Translations under genes and position numbers: made by a program
NCBI RefSeq assembly: GCF_003171515.1
Contig: NC_089390.1
Location: 4,526,001-4,590,000, forward strand
Source: Pyrenophora tritici-repentis
Taxonomy: Eukaryota > Ascomycota > Dothideomycetes > Pleosporales > Pleosporaceae
Direction of reading: 5' to 3'
DNA: 64,000 nucleotides
The notes under the pieces: generated by a model
What the model was told of the DNA's origin: nothing
Seen by the model: the letters and a program-made list of their open reading frames with translations, nothing else
Databases searched by the model: none
Shown here: one piece after another, positions 23,301-36,400 of the stretch
How positions within the stretch are numbered: position 1 is the stretch's first letter
How the letters are laid out: every line of letters starts with the position of its first letter

Positions 23301-26300
23301 TCTTCGTCAGGTGCAGTCGCTGGCTCTTCCACCTCACCGGCCGCGTCAACTGAAACATCACCAGCATGCACTGCGACGTCATTTGGCACGATGGAATCCG
23401 CTTCGTCTTCAGCCTCCTCAGATACAGGTGCAGCGGAAGTTTCCAACTCTTGGTTTTCTTCCAGCTCCACCGCATCGGGAGTTTGTTCTTCCGTAGCGGG
23501 TGGTTGATGTTCAGCACTGTCAACATCTGGCGATTGCGACTCAGCCTCCTGGGCTTCGTCGTAACTCTCAGGCTCGCTCACCACGGATGCATCGTTTTCT
23601 GGGTTTGGCGCGTCACTCGGCTCAGGTACGTCTGCAGGAGTAGTAGCATCTTCCGCGGACTCAGCAGATTCTCCCATGGAGACCAAGGAGTCGTCGTCTG
23701 TGGCTGTTTCCTGAGAGATGATGCTATCGTCAGAATCACCTTCTGGCAATTCCTTCGAGTCCTCTTCGGGTGAGGTTTCCGATTCAGGCTGTGGCTCGGG
23801 CGGTGCGGACTCAGTTTCCGGGATGATTTCAGATGTCGCAGCTGGGACTTCGAGTGATAATTGCGGGTCAGGGTCCGTGACTGCAGGGTCCTCCATGAAC
23901 GACTCGGGATCAGCGCTTTCGTCTCCGTCCTCGGTTTGGCCAGCATCTTCCTCTGTCACGGGAGCAGTTTCTTCAGGCACGGGAGCGGTCGCAACCTCAG
24001 AAGCGGTGAAGTCAGAACCCGCGTCGTCGTCTGCAGGCATTTGGTCATCCTGCGGCGCTTCGGGCTCATCAATAATCACAGAAGGTTCGGCGTCTTGTGG
24101 CACATCTTCACCCTCGTCTTCTTCATCTTGACCGACAATGGAGTCCAGCGTATCGTCAGCATGTGAGGCTGCACTTGCGTGAGCTGCTTCAGAGACTTCA
24201 GACCCAGACCAGTCGTCATCTTCCGACTCGGAATCGCTTCCGATATCAGACTCTGGCTCTTTCGCTTCCTCAATTGGTAGTTGAGGCTCTTCATGGCCAC
24301 CGTCCTGGAGGACCTGTGTTGATTAGCACGAGATCGTTTTGAACAAACAAAGGAGGCTGTGAGAGGTCAAACGAGGAGTTGATGATAGTATACGTACCAC
24401 CTCCGACGCATCCTTAGCCGGCATGTCTGATGCAGAGCTGCTTTCGCCTTCTGCTAGCGTTGGACTTGCTACGGGGACATCCTGCTCGATCGTTTCCGGG
24501 ATGACTTCAGTAGCGGTGGGATCAGTCAAGGTATCGTCAGGTACGGTGTGGTTGCTTGTGGGCGGTTCACTTGGCGCCTCAAGGTCAGCCTCCTCTAAGA
24601 CCGAACTTGGGCTGGCTTCGCTCGTCGCGTCAGCTGGGCATGACTCGCTCGGAGTCTCGTCGACTTTGGCCAGATGTGCTTCAGTGTCGGCTGTACCCAG
24701 TCAGTCCCTGTGACGCGTTTCCAGGCCCAAAATTGCAAAAAGAAAGTGTCGTGTCAAAAGAAAGTACGGTCACAAAAAAAGCGAAGGTAAGAATCGGGCT
24801 TGCCGGGGATATCGGGACCCAAAAGACAAGCGGCAGAACTAGCGCTTAGCAAAACCACGCATCTCTGAGTCTCGGCAAATTGCGTGCATGCGTCGCAGCC
24901 CAAATGCAATGGCTCAACGCATGCAGGCACGTGATGATAAGCTAAATGCTGGAGCGATGGCAGAATGTGCTGGCAGTGTGGGCCAGTGGAAATTTCTGGG
25001 GCGGCCAATGAGGCTTTCCCACATACAACACGCTAACGCGATTCGCGACGTGCATGCCGCTATCGTGAAACCGTGCGCATTTGGACCAGTACGATCCAGA
25101 GTGAAGATGCATGCGACCTGAGGATGGGAAGCTTAAAGAAACATTTGTGTACGTACCAGCTTTTATGCTTTGAGATTCCACGTCATCGGCGATGGCCGCC
25201 AGTTGTTCGTCGTCTTGGGCAACTTCAACGCTCTCCACCGGCTCCTCATCAACGGACACCTCTTGAACGGCTGCAGCTTCCGATGCATCTGTTGCAGAAG
25301 GAGTCAAATCGCCCTCATCGACCGTGTTCGATTGTATGGGAGTGGGCTCGGCTTCTGGTGTCACTGAGGCGTCGCTGGCAGAGGCGTTGGCGTCTTCACC
25401 GCTAATGTTCGCGTCCTCAGTGCCTTGAACTTCATCTGTTCCAGTGACTTCCTCAGTTCCTGCATCTGCAATCGGTGCATCGACAGTGGCATCTGTCTCG
25501 GGTGTATCAAGTGACTCTGATACCTTGTCGTCGGCGATTGTTACACCATCTGCTGCATCCTTGGCATCGGCATGTTCTGCTGAGGCACCATCATGGCAGT
25601 CCTCGACTAAAACAATGTTGACCGTCTCAGCCGTCTGTGGGATTGCCAACTTGTCTTCCGCCTCGGTGATATCGAACGAGCTTTTGGCAACGCTGGAGTC
25701 CTCCGTGTCTGGATGTTCGGATTCGTCGGTTTCGCTCTGGCCCGCTCGTGAAGAGTCGTCGTCGTCGTCCCTTTCCCAGTCCGAGATATCATTCTCGGAT
25801 TCCTCAGCACCTAGCTCCGCGGAAGGGCTTATGTCATCGAGAATGTCCTCCAATTCGGGGGTGGCAGCAACTTCGTCGGGTGCAGCACTGGTGTCATGCA
25901 CACCGTCTTCGTTGGAAGCCTCGGTGTCGACCAGATTGTCCACTACCACTGGAAGCTCACTCTGGGTTACGTCAGCCACAACATCCTCCGATGATGCCTC
26001 TTCGACTACGTGATCGTCGACGAGAACTGGGTCGGCGGCAGCCTCTGCTACATCAGCTACCACCTCGGTTGCCGGTGCGTCTATGGGCGACTCGGTCAGA
26101 TCGTCTACAGTGTCGATGGCGCTATCCGCTTCACCAGAAGTAGCTGGGGTGGCGTCATCGATAACGGCGGGCTCAGTTGTTTCCATTGTATCTTCGACCT
26201 GTGCTTCAGCTATGAAATGTCAGAATGATAACATATCTCTTATGTCGTGTGGCGAATGTGAACGAGTGAAGTAAAAGTACGACTTACTTGCTGCATCGGT

Positions 26301-29300
26301 GGTGAGTGGGTCCTTCACGCTTTCGCTCTCACTTGACGATGCATCTACAGGAGCAGACTCGGCCGCAGGTATTGAAACCTCGCCCGACTCCTCAGCAACT
26401 GGCTCTTCAGTGACAACGGGGTGAGCCTCCTCGGGCTGGCTCTCTACCGCGGGTTCCTCAACGACAGGAAGGTCTTGTGCAGGCTCTGTTGAACTGTCGC
26501 TTACCTCCTCGTTATCTTCGGGGGAAGGAACTGGCGCCGGTGACTGTTCTTCGACGACGGGAGACTCTTCGCTAGTGGACTCTTGTTCCGGAAGCGAATC
26601 GTCAACCGACACGCGTGCTTTTTCCGTGGCTTCAGCAGCAGGCGTAGCCTCTTCAGCAGCGGTAGATCCTTGAACACTAGTAGACTCTTCAGCGGCTGAT
26701 GCCGGATCGGTTGCCGGTATCTCGTCGAGAGGGGGAATCTTCTCTTCTTCAACAGCGACTTCTGGCTCTGGCAGTAGTGCTTCGTCCACAGCAGGCATTT
26801 CTGTTGCAGCGATCGCCTCAGAGTCATCATGCACCTCTTCAGCGACTGGTGCCTCGTCAACCACCGATGTCTCTTCAACTGTCGGTATCGCGTCGGCAAC
26901 ATGCGTCTCCTCTGGGGCTGATGTTTCCGCAGTAGGCGTCTTATCGAGAGCAGGCGCGTCATCGGCAGCAGGGGCCTCTTCAGTAGCTGGCTCTTCGGTA
27001 ATCGGTGTCTCCTTTGTAGCTTGCGTCTCTTCAACAACTAGTGGTACTTCCGCAGCAGGCGCCTCTTCAGCAGATGGAGTCGCGTCGGCAGCAGAAGTGT
27101 CTTCGGCAACGGCTGCCGCCTCTACAGCTGGTGTCTCCTCGGCAGTAGATGCGTCGGCAACAGGGGTCTCATCAGATGGGGTTGCTTCGGCAGCAGGGGT
27201 GTCTTTTTCTGGAGTAGATGTCTCTTCAGGAGCCGGTGTCTCTGCTGCCGGTGTCTCTGCAAAAGGCGCATCGTCAGGAGCAGGCGTCTCCTCAAAGACT
27301 GGTGTCGGTTCGTCAACGGGAGAATCTTCCGGAGCAGGCGTCTCTTCTGCGGCTGATGTTGTTTCCGCAGATGGGGCCTCTTCTGTAGCCGGTGTCGCTT
27401 CAATGGCAGGTGCCTCCTCGACAGCAGGCGTCTCTTCGACAGGAGGCTCTCCAGCAGGCGTATCTTCTGCGGCTGGTGTTATTTCTGCAGATGTGACATC
27501 TTCATCAGCAGTTGCCTCCTCGGCAGCAGGCGTCTCCTCAGCAGGCGTTGCGTCAACAGGAGCTGGTTGCTCTTTGTTAACGCTCTCCTCGACTGCGGAT
27601 GGTTCATCCACTGTTGGTTGAGCTGGTGTCTCCTCAGCAGGAGCTTCGTCAACAGAAGCTGGCTGCTCCTCGGTGTCAGCGACCTCCTCGACTGCGGGTG
27701 GTTCGTGCACTGTTGGTTGGGCTGGTGTCTCCTCAACAGAAGTCTCCTCAGCAGGTGTTTCGTCAACAGCTGGTTGCTCTGTGTTGACGCTCTCCTCGAC
27801 TGCGGGTGGTTCGTGCACTGTTGGTTGGGCTGGTGTCTCCTCAACAATGACGGCCTCTTCGGAAGCTGCTGTTGCTTCGTCGACAGGAGCGTCTGCCTCA
27901 ACAGGCTTTGCTTCGTCTGTAACCTCTGGCGCAGGCTCCGCTGGTGCAGCATCTTCCGCTTGGATAATCTCTGGCTCAGGGGTCGGCTCGCTTGGTGATT
28001 CGGGTTCGTCAGGGGGAGCCTCTGATGTTTCGGCAGGTACCTCTGCTGGTGCAGGAACTTCACTTTTCACTGTTGAATCAGCCGCCGGCTCGTCCACTGG
28101 AACAGATGTCTCCTCGGCTGCTGGTGTTGTCTCAGCTTCAACAACAGCTTCTGGAGCGCTGACATCTTCTACAACGGGTGCTGGCTCATCTTGCGATGGC
28201 TCCTCAGCATCTGCTGGTGTGTCTGATGTCGGCGGTTCGCTCTCAACAGGAGCCTCTGTCGAGACAGGCGCCTCTTCCTCGCTAGGAGGACCATCCTTAG
28301 CGGTCTCTTCTTGAACCTCCGCGTTATCTTCGCTAACAGCAACCTCGCTTGGCTCGGGAGCTACTTCGCTAACGGCGACCTCACTGGGCTCGGGAGCTGC
28401 TTCGCTTGGTGGTACCGACTCGCTCGCGACCGATTCGGGGGTAACCTCCGCGGGGTCTTCGACGATTACGCTTTCGGAGACATCTGATCTTGCGCCTTCC
28501 TCCCCAGAGCTCGCCTTTTCCTCGCCTGTGGTGCCTTCAGTCTTGCTCTTTGACTTCTTGTCCCCCTTGCTGATCTTCGGCTTCTCGATAGATGATACTG
28601 AGAGTGAAGAGCTCCTTCGCTCCTTCTTCTTGATGATGCTGATGGGAGTCGTGACCTTCTTCTTCTCCTCCTTTGGGGGCGGGGGCGCTGACTGAGAAGT
28701 CGCAGATGACTTCTTGACACGTACAAAAGCGTTGGCCTTACCCTTTCCGAAGGCATACTGTAGCTTTTTTTTGCCAAGAGTTGAGGCTTCTGGGTCTTTG
28801 GTGTCAGAGGCAAAATGGACAAACTTCTCGGTTGGAGACTTCGGGGGCTCTTGAGCGGCCTGCTCGGACTCACCACTCTTCTCACTCTCATCAACTACGG
28901 GCTCAGGTACCGTTTCTACTGGCGGTTCCGGTGGCGGCGGTGGTACAGACTCAGCAGGCGGTGCCGGGAGACTTGGTTCGGGCTCAACAGGGGCATCATC
29001 TGCCGGTGCTGGGGGAGGGGGAGGGGGAGGAGGCAGTGAAGCGCTGTCGTCCGGTCCTGGAGGTTCGTCTTTGATGTCATTGGCTATGACTTCAACGGCT
29101 ACTACGTCATCTCCGCTACTTGGAGGAGCCTCTACTTCTTGCTCTGGAGTGGCTTCTTGAGGGGCTACTTCTTCGGCAGAACTTGTTGAGGGCTCTTCTG
29201 CTGGCGTGGATTCCTCTGAAGGGGATACTTCTTGTGGAGGGGTTGATTCTGCTGGCATATCCGAAACCGGTGCTGACTCTGAAGGCTCGGCTGCAATTGG

Positions 29301-29567
29301 GGCACTGGCAGATTCTACAATGGTCAATTGAACATGCTATGCAGAACATATATCAAGCATACCTGCTTGGCCGCCATCGCCCCCTTCATCGGCTACCTGT
29401 ACAACTTCCGAGTGGGAAACTGTTGGAGGCCGCCGAAGCAGAGGCTGGTACGGCTGCGGCTGCGGTGCAGTCACCGGGGCATAGGGGCTCCTCCTGGTGC
29501 TGGGCGCTGTATTGCCGCTGTATGGATTCGCCCATGGCGATATGGAGACATTTTGGAATTGACGCAT
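20321..29567 (-). CDS. Giant (about 2,856 aa) acidic repetitive scaffold-like protein
   Basis: Five exons (29567-29363, 29314-26288, 26209-25157, 24690-24398, 24313-20321) join in frame to 2,856 residues. Donors are GTATGC, GTAAGT and two GTACGT; acceptors are TAG or CAG. A short Pro-rich N-terminus precedes about 2,200 residues dominated by Glu, Pro, Ala, Thr and Ser, with repeats such as EETPA and EEPV. A highly charged Arg/Glu/Lys-rich segment at about residues 2,290-2,600 should form a long helix or coiled coil. The basic C-terminal 250 residues include SLFGIFGRSKTE and end in SGLKGLLGGLKRRIA. The long low-complexity body flanked by conserved-looking ends suggests a tether or scaffold, as with the Woronin-body tether leashin; that comparison is inference only. 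An in-frame ATG at 29576 would add three residues. Confidence 0.8.
27547..27846 (-). repeat. Approx. 100-bp tandem repeats inside the giant gene
   Basis: About three imperfect copies of a 90-120 bp unit lie head to tail. Each encodes a variant of ETPAQPTVHEPPAVEE followed by a short Glu/Gln/Pro spacer. Copy number is likely to vary between strains. The repeats stay in frame. Confidence 0.75.
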
Positions 29568-29576
29568 TGCGAGCAA

Positions 29577-31587
29577 GCAAACTCAATGTCTTGTTTCGAG
29601 GTGGAAAGATTGAATAAGTTGTGCTACATGCTATATCTGACGTTCTCTTCGCTCCATTGCGGGTGACAACAAAAGGCCGTAGGCAATGGCGACATAAAAC
29701 GTGGGGTTCAAAGACTGAATGCGGAGAGACGAGCAAGAGACCAGTTAGATGAGAGGCAGCCCAGATAGTGGGTGTGCCATGTGCGTGGCTTCTAATGGGT
29801 CAAAGCTGAGACGGAACACTGAGATCAGACGAAGGGGAGTTGCAGGACAGCTGTCACAAGACGTGATGCGAGAAATGGTAAGAAGTTGCGTCGCGCAATG
29901 TGCGCAATAGTTCGGTAAGCCTCGAGTTGGCATATTCCGTGTAATCGCGCGGGCTCAGGTTGGGAAAGCGACCTTGGCCTGTGCGTCTCATTGGACCACG
30001 TAGGGAAACATAGTTCGTCCAAAGCGAGCGCATTCGAGTCCCGGGAGTTGGGCTCTTCGGCTTACAGAGCAATTTTGGTAATTGGCTCGATGGCGGGTTC
30101 TAGTTGCAGAAGGTGTCGCCAACGCGGAGCCTGGTGCAGCAATGGTGGTATTCTCCAACGGCCGGATTGGCGACCACCGGAAGGCTTGTGCGCGCGGGGA
30201 ATGCGGTAAACGAGCAATTAGCAGAGTGAGCCCGTCTGAATTCTATCTCGATGCCCGAAGAGGGTCCGCAATGCAGGGGGACGCATCGGGGCATCATGGC
30301 TCAGAAGAAGACCGTCAAGTGTTGTGAGGTTGAGTGACGTGGCCGTGGCCTAGGTACCGGCGAGCTGCGCAACTAATCCTCACTAAGCGACTCATGAATT
30401 GGCGACCCGACCCGACCTTTCTCTGTGTTTCTTTTTGTCCCACCATCCATGCGACGTGGGACAACGAGAGAGAAGGCATGACCCCACCCCAACCTCCCTG
30501 TGCCCAGTACAGCGAAGCAGCATATGGTCGATTGGCATCCGGTATCATTTCACTTGGCTCTTGTTCCAGATCGCCATGATGCGACATTCTTTTTCGCCTC
30601 GCCGCACCTATTCCCCGAAGTATCTGGCCAGTCACCGGAATGCGGCATTATACAGCGGTTATCGAGCATGGCGAAAATCAAAGAGAAGGGTGAAGGCATG
30701 TTGATTACATGTACCAATCCATTGGGCGAATCTCGCTTTCGTACGTGTTCGCAGCTCAGTGCTCCGAGTCCCAATCAATGTAGATTACGACTGGCATGAC
30801 CGCGGTCCGCGGGGTGAAGGTGCATACATGATGTAGTCATCTCTGCAGCTTCTAGTTAACCTTAGATTGGCTGATGTAAGTGCTGATAAGTCACGTGATC
30901 TCTCGGCACGCCTACCCTCGCATCAACCTTCCACCATTCTGTTAATGTTCTTCAATCGGATATGAAATTGAACGGGTATATTGCTTTATCGCTGTTTCCG
31001 TGAGGTCGTTAATTGCCCCTCTGGTTTGGCTAATGCTTATTCGTGCGCTTATGGCGAAATATGCATACATACTGCAGTTCAAATGGATCGCTACATGGGC
31101 CTTGATGACGCCTGTGCCGCAGACTTTGCAAACGATTATGCGGGTATTCGTTTCTGGAAGAGCCTGCTTGAGGTAGCCAATCCCCAAAGTTCAGTTCCAG
31201 ACCCATGGCGCAGCGGGATAGCAATCGATCCACATTCTGGTACGCATGCCTGCTTCTATTTATGGGTCTGAGTTCTCTCGCACATAAACGTAAACGTAAA
31301 CTCACTCAAGGACAAAGTATGAGTCCCGCGTGGCTTAATTGACGTGGCCATATCTCTTTCGTGGAGACTCTAGGTGGACCAAGGTGCTTCTTACCAGACA
31401 TGTCTTCGTGATAACGATGATCACGTGATGTCAGATCAATGTCGTATAGGACGGCAAACTCTCCCTACCACCTGGGTAACGCAAAATACTTGACAATATG
31501 AGTAGGCACCTAGTAGGTGTATTCGACGCCTATAGTGAAATTTATACACTAGTATGTCAAGTTTTATGTCACCCGAGCCCTACCCTA
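29577..31587. other. Intergenic, no gene seen
   Basis: The left end should contain the promoter of the giant gene. The rest has only short random-looking ORFs. Two TCACGTGA palindromes occur near 30,892 and 31,422, which bHLH-type regulators could bind (inference). No coding relic was recognised. Confidence 0.5.
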
Positions 31588-31595
31588 CTATCTGG

Positions 31596-31757
31596 TAGAC
31601 TCCGCAACAATCAATTCAATCCGGTCACTCTCCTAGACCCACTTACCTATCTAGGTAGGGCTTAAACTCCTATAGGTAACTACTAGGCTTAAAGCGGTAA
31701 TCAATCAATCCAATCTGAACCTTCTAGGACCCACTTAATTGATTGTTGCGGACTGTG
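31596..31757 (+). mobile_element. 162-bp hAT-type MITE, copy 1
   Basis: The element begins TAGACTCCGCAACAATCAAT and ends in the near-inverse, giving about 21-bp terminal inverted repeats with three mismatches. It is flanked by perfect 8-bp direct repeats CTATCTGG (31588-31595 and 31758-31765). An 8-bp duplication is typical of the hAT superfamily. It has no coding capacity. Confidence 0.88.
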
Positions 31758-31900
31758 CTATCTGGCGAACAGATGTGGCGGATGTGAGAAGCAAGTAATT
31801 ACCCCTAGATAACACATCAGGGCTCATGAATTTTATACGATAGATATTGCTAGACGACGCTACATATTCTTGACCTGGTGCATCTTTCATGCCAGTCAGG

Positions 31901-32062
31901 CACAGTCCGCAACAATCAATTAAGTGGGTCCTAGAAGGTTCAGATTGGATTGATTGATTACCGCTTTAAGCCTAGTAGTTACCTATAGGAGTTTAAGCCC
32001 TACCTAGATAGGTAAGTGGGTCTAGGAGAGTGACCGGATTGAATTGATTGTTGCGGAGTCTA
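31901..32062 (-). mobile_element. 162-bp hAT-type MITE, copy 2 (inverted, identical)
   Basis: By eye this is the exact reverse complement of the copy at 31596-31757, over all 162 bases. It has its own, different 8-bp target duplication CAGTCAGG (31893-31900 and 32063-32070), so it arose by separate insertion rather than by local inversion. The two copies are only 143 bp apart. Confidence 0.88.
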
Positions 32063-32070
32063 CAGTCAGG

Positions 32071-33446
32071 GGTAAAAACCATGTAATCATTTTCATCAAC
32101 ACGCTGAGAGCATCGCTACACACCAAGCATCGCCATCGGTGACGAAGAAGCTCATGGGTCTAGCCAGTTATTCGCCGCTTGCATGGGCTAACAGATGCGA
32201 GCATCTGCTGAGAGCTGACCCTTGCTCAGATGCCATATTGGTTGGCGGGAACGAGTGGCAAACCCCTCAGCTACTGGTGATTTAGTGTGGTCTGATATGT
32301 ACGAATTGCATTAAAGTGACTCCAATTGACCTGCAACACGTCTTCACTGACGCTCTGTCCGTATTTCGACCAATCAAGGAAGATAGCAGCGGTGGTTTTG
32401 CCATGCACTACAACGCGACATCCTAGGATTGGAATGATGGGCGAGTTACTGACCTCCTTACTCGATATAAAGTTTACTGGTGGCTGATCAAATGGCAGAC
32501 AGTCAGCACGAAGAGTTCAGCTTAGAGACAAACTGCCTATGTGGGCTTGTAGATTCTAATGTCCGTTGTTCTTCGTCCGCATGACCTTCGTTGTGGGTTG
32601 TCGCCTTAGCGGGTGGAGAGTATTATTGGATAGATCACAATCGTCCAGAAGACCTGAAAGTAAGTAGAGTAGCGGGCATGATGAGTCATCTAGTAGTACA
32701 GTGTTGTTGTTAATATTGATGGGAAGTTGGATAGCGAGTTAACTCATAGCTGCGAAGAGGGCGGACTCTTTACAACAGTAAAGATTGTCAGGACCCCGCC
32801 CAAGATGGGCCGGGTCGGACCAAGATGGGCTGGGATGAGTCATCATCAGGTATTCAGTATGAGAATACGCTACCAGAGCTCGGTAGCGATTCGTCTAGCC
32901 TTAGCAGACACAATACTATGCTATTAACGAAGAAAATTGTCCATCTAGTGCTTTCACCAATCATTGAATCTGACAAAGATCTCGTGCAGAGCGGTCCCTC
33001 CTGCTAGAAAAAATGGTCAACATGTTAAAGATATAGGTTTTGCCGCAAGGTAGCTAGGCGGTAGAAGTATATAAGCATCCAGTATGCATAATTTCCGAAG
33101 CATTTGAAGGTAAATCCAAGAAGCCTGGTTTAGAGGATCTACATATATGGTCAGACTCAGTACGATATTCAAAGATCCGCCCAGTGAGGGACAGATTTGT
33201 TGCCTTTTTTACCAGAGTTTCTTGTCATGCTCTATTGATCCTCTCATCAGTTGAACACTTGTAGCAGGATTTCCAAAAGAAACTCAAACGATTGGCCAAG
33301 CAAGTACTGGTAGACTCGCCACCGCACGCGGGCAATATCTTTAAAGCACGGGCAAGCAGGCTAGCTTGTTGCGGCTGTAAAAGGCCCTAGATCTGGTTCG
33401 GACATTTTATGAACTGGCACTGCGAAACGTTGTTGAGATAGTAACA
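32071..33446. other. Intergenic DNA with a coding-like relic at its right end
   Basis: Bases 32,071-33,050 show nothing recognisable. From about 33,070 rightward on the plus strand there are protein-like reading frames interrupted by stops near 33,260 and a frameshift near 33,385. The last open frame runs into the hAT insertion site (YELALRNVVEIVTCAA). I do not recognise the family. Confidence 0.35.
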
Positions 33447-33454
33447 TGTGCTGC
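33447..33454. repeat. Left 8-bp target site duplication of the hAT element
   Basis: TGTGCTGC here is repeated exactly at 36596-36603 on the other side of the element. A perfect duplication suggests that the insertion is fairly young. Confidence 0.8.
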
Positions 33455-36400
33455 CATACTTGTCAACGAGCGAGCCGGCTCGCTCAGCTCGCTCGGCTTG
33501 GACGTTTTGACCAAGCCGAATGAGCTGAGCGCGCAGTGCGCGCTTGCAAGCCGAGCGAGCTTAGGGATAGGCGCTCGCTCAGTCAGCTTGCTTAGCTTGG
33601 TTGGATGGGGCGGTTGGAAACTTGGGGCTGAAGGACTTGGTGGAGGGGCAATCTCACGATGATTTTTAGGTGTAGTGCGTAAGTTCGAAACCTAGTTATA
33701 ACCTAAAATACACTCTTTTTTGCTATATTTCTAGCAAATAAGCTACTAAATTTCCGGCTAACGGCCTGGCAACAATATTCTCCTTCTGCGACACTTCACT
33801 TACTACTTATCACCCACCACACTCACCTATACTCCATCAACGCGTCTCTATTTGCAGCTATTATCTACCTCGCCGTTGCTATAATGCCAGCAAAAAGAAC
33901 ACGCGTTAATGCTCTAGAAATCGCGACAACTTCGAAGCGCCCTAGAGTCGCAGCGCGTCATCGCGGGACTGCCAGCCAACCTGTGCTAGTAGATACTCGG
34001 CCATTCTCACCATCTCCACCTCCTCCACCGCTGTCGCCGCGTCAAGCTCTCGTCGCCGCGCCACAAGCACCAAATTTTGAAGCGACCCTCCGAGAGTCGC
34101 GCGCCGAAGAGACAATCATCCCACCACCTGAGGGCAGCGAGCATGCCACTGTTGCAGCTTCAGGAGCAGCTAGCGAGGCTGTCGACGAGGGTTTCGTATG
34201 GGTAGAGGACAAATACGACGGCTTTAATTGGAGTCGCTACCCAAAGCACTGCAAGCCGCCCACATCACTTTCGAACCGAGCAAGCTGGGTATACAGCCAT
34301 GGCTATCGCATCGCCTTGCGCAGCAACGTCGCAAAAGTCACGTGGATCTGCCACTATTGCTATAAGCACAAGTTCACTACTGTTGGCCGTGGCATACATG
34401 ACGTCTCGCAGTCTCCATCAGCGCCAGCACGTCATCTCGGAGAAGACAAGAAAGGTCATGGCTTGAAGCCTCCAAGTAAGCGCACTACCGTCGCTCCTCG
34501 GAAAGAAACTCTCCTCGAACGCGCCCTTCAGAAGGGCTGCTCTCAGGCTGTTGCCAACGAGCTTACCAACTTCAATATACAAGAGTTTAGGCTTGCGGCC
34601 GTCACCTGGCTCGTCGAAAACAACCTCCCACTCTCACAATTCGAATCATCGTCTTTTCGCAATATGATACAATTAGCTAGCGTAGAGGCAGAACGAGCCC
34701 TGTGGGCATCTCATAACAGCGTCTCACGATACGTTATACGCCTGTACAACTACCTGTTACCAAAGGTTGTCGCAAGCCTTTCAGAATCAATGAGCAAAGT
34801 CCATATAAGCTTTGACGGATGGACGACAAAAGGTGGCAAGCGCGGTTACTTAGGTATCGTCGCCCACTACGTTGATAGCTCTGGCGAGCTCAGGGACTTG
34901 CCTATTGCGCTCCCACAACTGACAGGTGCCCACACCGGCGAGGCCATGGCTGAGGTCGTGATGGCAATATTCAAGCAGTTCGAAATCACTGTGGGCAAGC
35001 TCGGTTACTTCGTCCTCGACAACGCACATAACAACAACACCACGATCAACACTCTCGCCTTGCAGATGGGCTTCAGCGCTACCGAGCGTCGCCTTCGCTG
35101 CGGTCCTCATACGCTTAATCTCATTGGCCAGATGCTACTCTGGGGTGAGGAGAAAGAGTCCTACGACAACGAGGAGACTGAGCGCGTGAACGAAGCTGAG
35201 AACATGGCTACTTGGCGAGGCGATGGACCATTAGGAGTGCTTCTCGCGGTTATCAACTACATCAAAACACCACAACAGTACGCTCTTTTTGAGAAGTATC
35301 AGAAGCTCGCTATTAGGGACCAGCCTGTCAACGCGCCAACAGAACAGCACAAAATCAAGGAGCCCGTCAAGCCAGTTGTTACTCGCTGGAACTCTTACGT
35401 TTCGTGTTTTGAGCGCGCTGTTGAGTTGCAATTAGCGGTTAATGGGTACGCCAACTACCATATTCAGAAGATTGAAACTGAAGACGCGTACGCCCGAAGT
35501 CGTAACAACAAGCTGCCTGCAGCGCCGGATTGGATGAGGTCTGATGGGATCAATGCCCATGACTGGCAGGTGATTGCTGAGTATATTGATGTGCTCAGGC
35601 CACTGAAACAAGCTACAAAACGGCTTGAAGGCCGCGGCAAAAGCGGTGCTTTTGGAGCAATCGCTGAGGTTATTCCAGTATTTGAATACTTACTTGGAGT
35701 CTATGAGGACCGCTTGCAAAGCTATGAAGACGTCATTCACGATGAGCATACAGAGTCACCCGAAGACCACCTTGCTATCAACCTCCGCGCTGCCCTAGTT
35801 AAAGCCCGCGAGTACTACAACAAGCTCGACCTCTCGCCAGCTTACTATGCTGCTACAATCCTTCATCCTCGCTACAAAAGCTACCTTGACGCAGCGTGGG
35901 CGGATAAGCCTGATTGGCTAGAGAGCAGCAACCGCAAGTTTCAACATTTGTGGGCGGAGTACAAAAGCTTACCGAAGCCGCGCTTACGCCCCAAAGTCAG
36001 GCACAATGATATAGACGACGCTATCAACAGCTTTATTGAGCCTGCAGGGCTTACGGAGAACGAGGAGGATGAATATGAGGCTTGGAAACGCAGCGAACCG
36101 ATCGCTAGCGAGGGCGTCGACCCTATAAAATACTGGGTAGGACTCCGCGATCGCTACCCCAGCCTTAGCAAATTTGCTATCGACATGCTATCAATCCCAG
36201 GCTCAAGCTGTGAGTGTGAGCGCTTATTCAGCGAGCTGGGTGACCTCCTCGAGCCCCGTCGGCGCAGCATTTCTCCGCAACTTCTAGCAGCAATACAGTG
36301 CGATCGACGATGGATAAGAGCTGGATTTGGCAGTGGTGAGGTGCCTGTAAAGGAGGCTATCAGCGATGAGGAGATGGACGCGAAATACGGTGTACATAAG

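Noticed and set aside
22170..23496. Several plus-strand ORFs across the giant gene
   Set aside because: They are antisense shadows of Glu/Pro/Ala-rich codons, which rarely produce stops on the other strand.
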